The notes beneath the pieces were generated by a model. It was not told where the DNA came from and ran no database searches. It saw nothing but the letters and a program-made list of their open reading frames with translations. From contig JAFDAW010000172.1 of the NCBI GenBank assembly GCA_019313605.1, positions 1 through 6,087 on the forward strand: a stretch of 6,087 nucleotides of DNA, given 5' to 3'. Positions 4,633-6,087 of this stretch are shown here, piece by piece. Source of the stretch: Deltaproteobacteria bacterium (GTDB lineage Bacteria; Myxococcota_A; UBA9160; SMWR01). The stretch's first letter is position 1, and every line of letters starts with the position of its first letter. The translations under genes were made by a program, and so were the position numbers.

Positions 4633-6048
4633 ATGACCTCCCCCCCCATGTTCTGGAACGACGTCGTCCGCCTTTTGGAGGCGGAGACGGCCCCCTTCGT
4701 CATCGAGGCGTGGGTACGGCCCCTCATTGCAGAAATGAGCGGCGATCGGATTCGTCTGCTCTGTCCCTCTGCGCTACACCGCGACCGAATTCGAGACCGC
4801 TTTCTCCGCCAGATGCGAAAACACGCAGCCGCCAAAGCGGGCAAGCCTGTCGAAATCGAACTCGATCTCGCAGCTCCGGCCCCGGCCGCGCCAAGTTCGA
4901 CCGCACCCGCGAAACGAACTTCGACTGCCCCCGCCTCGACGACCCCGGCGAAGCCCGCCGCGCCAACACCCGAGCGCGAGTCCAGAACGCGGAAGGTGCG
5001 CAAACCCGAACAGGACAGCCTGCCCTATACGTTCGAGAACTTCGTGGTGGGAGCCTGCAATCGACTCGCGAGGGAAGCTTCACTCGCAGTCGCGCAGGGC
5101 ACCCAGCAAAACGTCAATCCGCTCTATCTGGCATCGGCGCCCGGGCTCGGAAAGACCCACCTCGCCCGGGCTATCGCCGATGCCCGCGCGCGAACCGATG
5201 GTCGCGTCATCTACACGTCGTCGGAGTCCTTCACCAATCAATTCACAGGCGCCATTCGCAATCGGAAGATGGACCAGTTCAAGAAGCGGTATCGCAACGG
5301 CTGCGACGTGCTGGTGGTGGAAGACGTCCAGTTCCTCGGAGGGAAGACGGCAACCCAATTCGAACTCTTCCAGACCTTGAGTCACCTCGTCGACATTGGA
5401 GCCCGCGTCGTCCTGACCGCAGATCGGCTGCCCAGCAAGATCAAGGGCCTGGACGAGCGGGTCAGTTCCCACATGACAGCGGGCCTCGTCGCAACGCTGG
5501 AATCCCCGGACGCACTGGTTCGCCGCGAAATTCTGCGCACCAAGGCGGCGAGTGGCGGCGTGCGCCTTCCCAATGAGTGCCTGGACCTACTCGTGGATGT
5601 CGTCCGCGGAAGCGTACGCGATCTCGATGGCGTCCTCGTGCAACTCGTGACGACCTCGTCCCTGCTCAAGCGCCCGATCGACATGGAACTCACCGAGCAG
5701 GCGCTCGCAAAGGTCTCGACGCTGCGGGCGACGAAGCGGCGCCTGGATCTGGGGACCATCATCGAAGTCGTCGCGAAGCTCTACGAAACCACTCCGGCCG
5801 CCCTCGCCTCCCGCTCGCGGCGCAAGGACGTCATCGTCCCGCGCCAGATCGCGATGTATCTATGCCGCCGCTACACCCAGCAACCCGTAGCGGCAATCGC
5901 CCGCGCATTCGCGCGCAACCACCCATCGGTGAGCAACGCGGAAAAGGTCGTCGAGCGGCGCGTGCTCGAGAGCGCCCCCTTCCGCTACCGCGTCGAGGCC
6001 ATCTCAGCCCGCCTCGACGAACTGGAACGACAGCCCGCCACGGCTTAG
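4633..6048 (+). CDS. dnaA: DnaA-family replication initiator, divergent at key residues
   Basis: 471 aa, normal DnaA length and four-domain order. Domain I about 6-78 (FWNDVVRLLEAETAPFVIEAWVRPL); domain II linker about 79-126, Pro/Ala/Thr-rich; AAA+ domain III about 131-345; domain IV about 370-466. Walker A is SAPGLGKT (168-175; K174, T175). The initiator motif region ESFTNQF...RKMDQFKKRY is present. Walker B is DVLVVEDVQF (E230, D231). Sensor 1 is in LTADR (261-265) and sensor 2 is R329 in SVRDLDGVL. Domain IV has VPRQIAMYL and ARNHPSVSNA. An ungapped match to the E. coli SDR...DRLKSRF block puts H280 where the Arg finger R285 should be; S168 replaces the first Gly of Walker A; the GRDHTTVLH signature is RNHPSVSN. 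DnaA normally unwinds oriC by ATP-dependent assembly on DnaA boxes. An in-frame ATG at 4648 is an alternative start. Family certain; whether it is the main initiator is open. Confidence 0.93.
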   Translation: MTSPPMFWNDVVRLLEAETAPFVIEAWVRPLIAEMSGDRIRLLCPSALHRDRIRDRFLRQMRKHAAAKAGKPVEIELDLAAPAPAAPSSTAPAKRTSTAPASTTPAKPAAPTPERESRTRKVRKPEQDSLPYTFENFVVGACNRLAREASLAVAQGTQQNVNPLYLASAPGLGKTHLARAIADARARTDGRVIYTSSESFTNQFTGAIRNRKMDQFKKRYRNGCDVLVVEDVQFLGGKTATQFELFQTLSHLVDIGARVVLTADRLPSKIKGLDERVSSHMTAGLVATLESPDALVRREILRTKAASGGVRLPNECLDLLVDVVRGSVRDLDGVLVQLVTTSSLLKRPIDMELTEQALAKVSTLRATKRRLDLGTIIEVVAKLYETTPAALASRSRRKDVIVPRQIAMYLCRRYTQQPVAAIARAFARNHPSVSNAEKVVERRVLESAPFRYRVEAISARLDELERQPATA

Positions 6049-6087
6049 CCGCCCTCGAAAGCCCGCGAGTTGCCTGCTCGTTTCATT

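Noticed and set aside
4575..5576. long plus-strand frame overlapping dnaA
   Set aside because: It is an out-of-frame shadow with an Arg/Pro/Ser-rich translation; the DnaA frame has clear AAA+ motifs over the same bases.

Overview
This 6.1-kb window is bacterial chromosomal DNA with high G+C (about 60% by eye, not counted). It holds seven protein-coding genes separated by unusually roomy, repeat-bearing intergenic DNA. The best-recognised genes are the 3' end of thiC (thiamin pyrimidine synthesis) and a full-length dnaA-type gene. A permuted NlpC/P60 (YiiX-like) hydrolase, a DUF4149 membrane protein and a C-terminally extended ThiC fit a deltaproteobacteria-like lineage in the broad sense (Myxococcota, Desulfobacterota, Binatota and relatives). 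That placement is inference and is not proven by anything in the window.

Layout: 1-701 is the ThiC C-terminus (+). 702-1041 is non-coding and carries a double-hairpin interspersed repeat, a strong G+C hairpin and a 21-22 bp tandem palindrome array. 1042-1974 (-) is a YiiX/YebB-like cysteine hydrolase, divergent from 2038-2532 (+), a four-helix DUF4149 membrane protein. 2533-2812 is a structured leader region with four successive hairpins, one presenting a perfect boxA core (TGCTCTTTAA) in its loop. It is followed by a 66-aa orphan acidic protein (2813-3013, +). Converging on that gene is a SprT/YgjP-like zinc metallopeptidase (3035-3499, -) that ends in QLSLF, the consensus beta-clamp-binding pentapeptide. 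3500-3891 is mostly non-coding and carries further copies of the double-hairpin repeat, one intact and one decayed. 3892-4254 (+) is a possible 120-aa orphan. 4255-4632 is relatively A+T-rich non-coding DNA with long-spaced inverted repeats and a plausible sigma-70 promoter. 4633-6048 (+) is a DnaA-family initiator.

The genes do not form one obvious pathway. They look like independently transcribed units, with two genes diverging (1974/2038) and two converging (3013/3035).

The observations most worth following are: (i) a DnaA that lacks the Arg finger and has altered Walker and DNA-recognition residues; (ii) a bacterial SprT-like protease with a terminal clamp-binding motif, parallel to the PCNA-binding box of eukaryotic SPRTN; (iii) a boxA antitermination signal displayed in a hairpin loop, far from any rRNA gene in the window; and (iv) a double-hairpin repeat family whose copies show one compensatory base-pair change.
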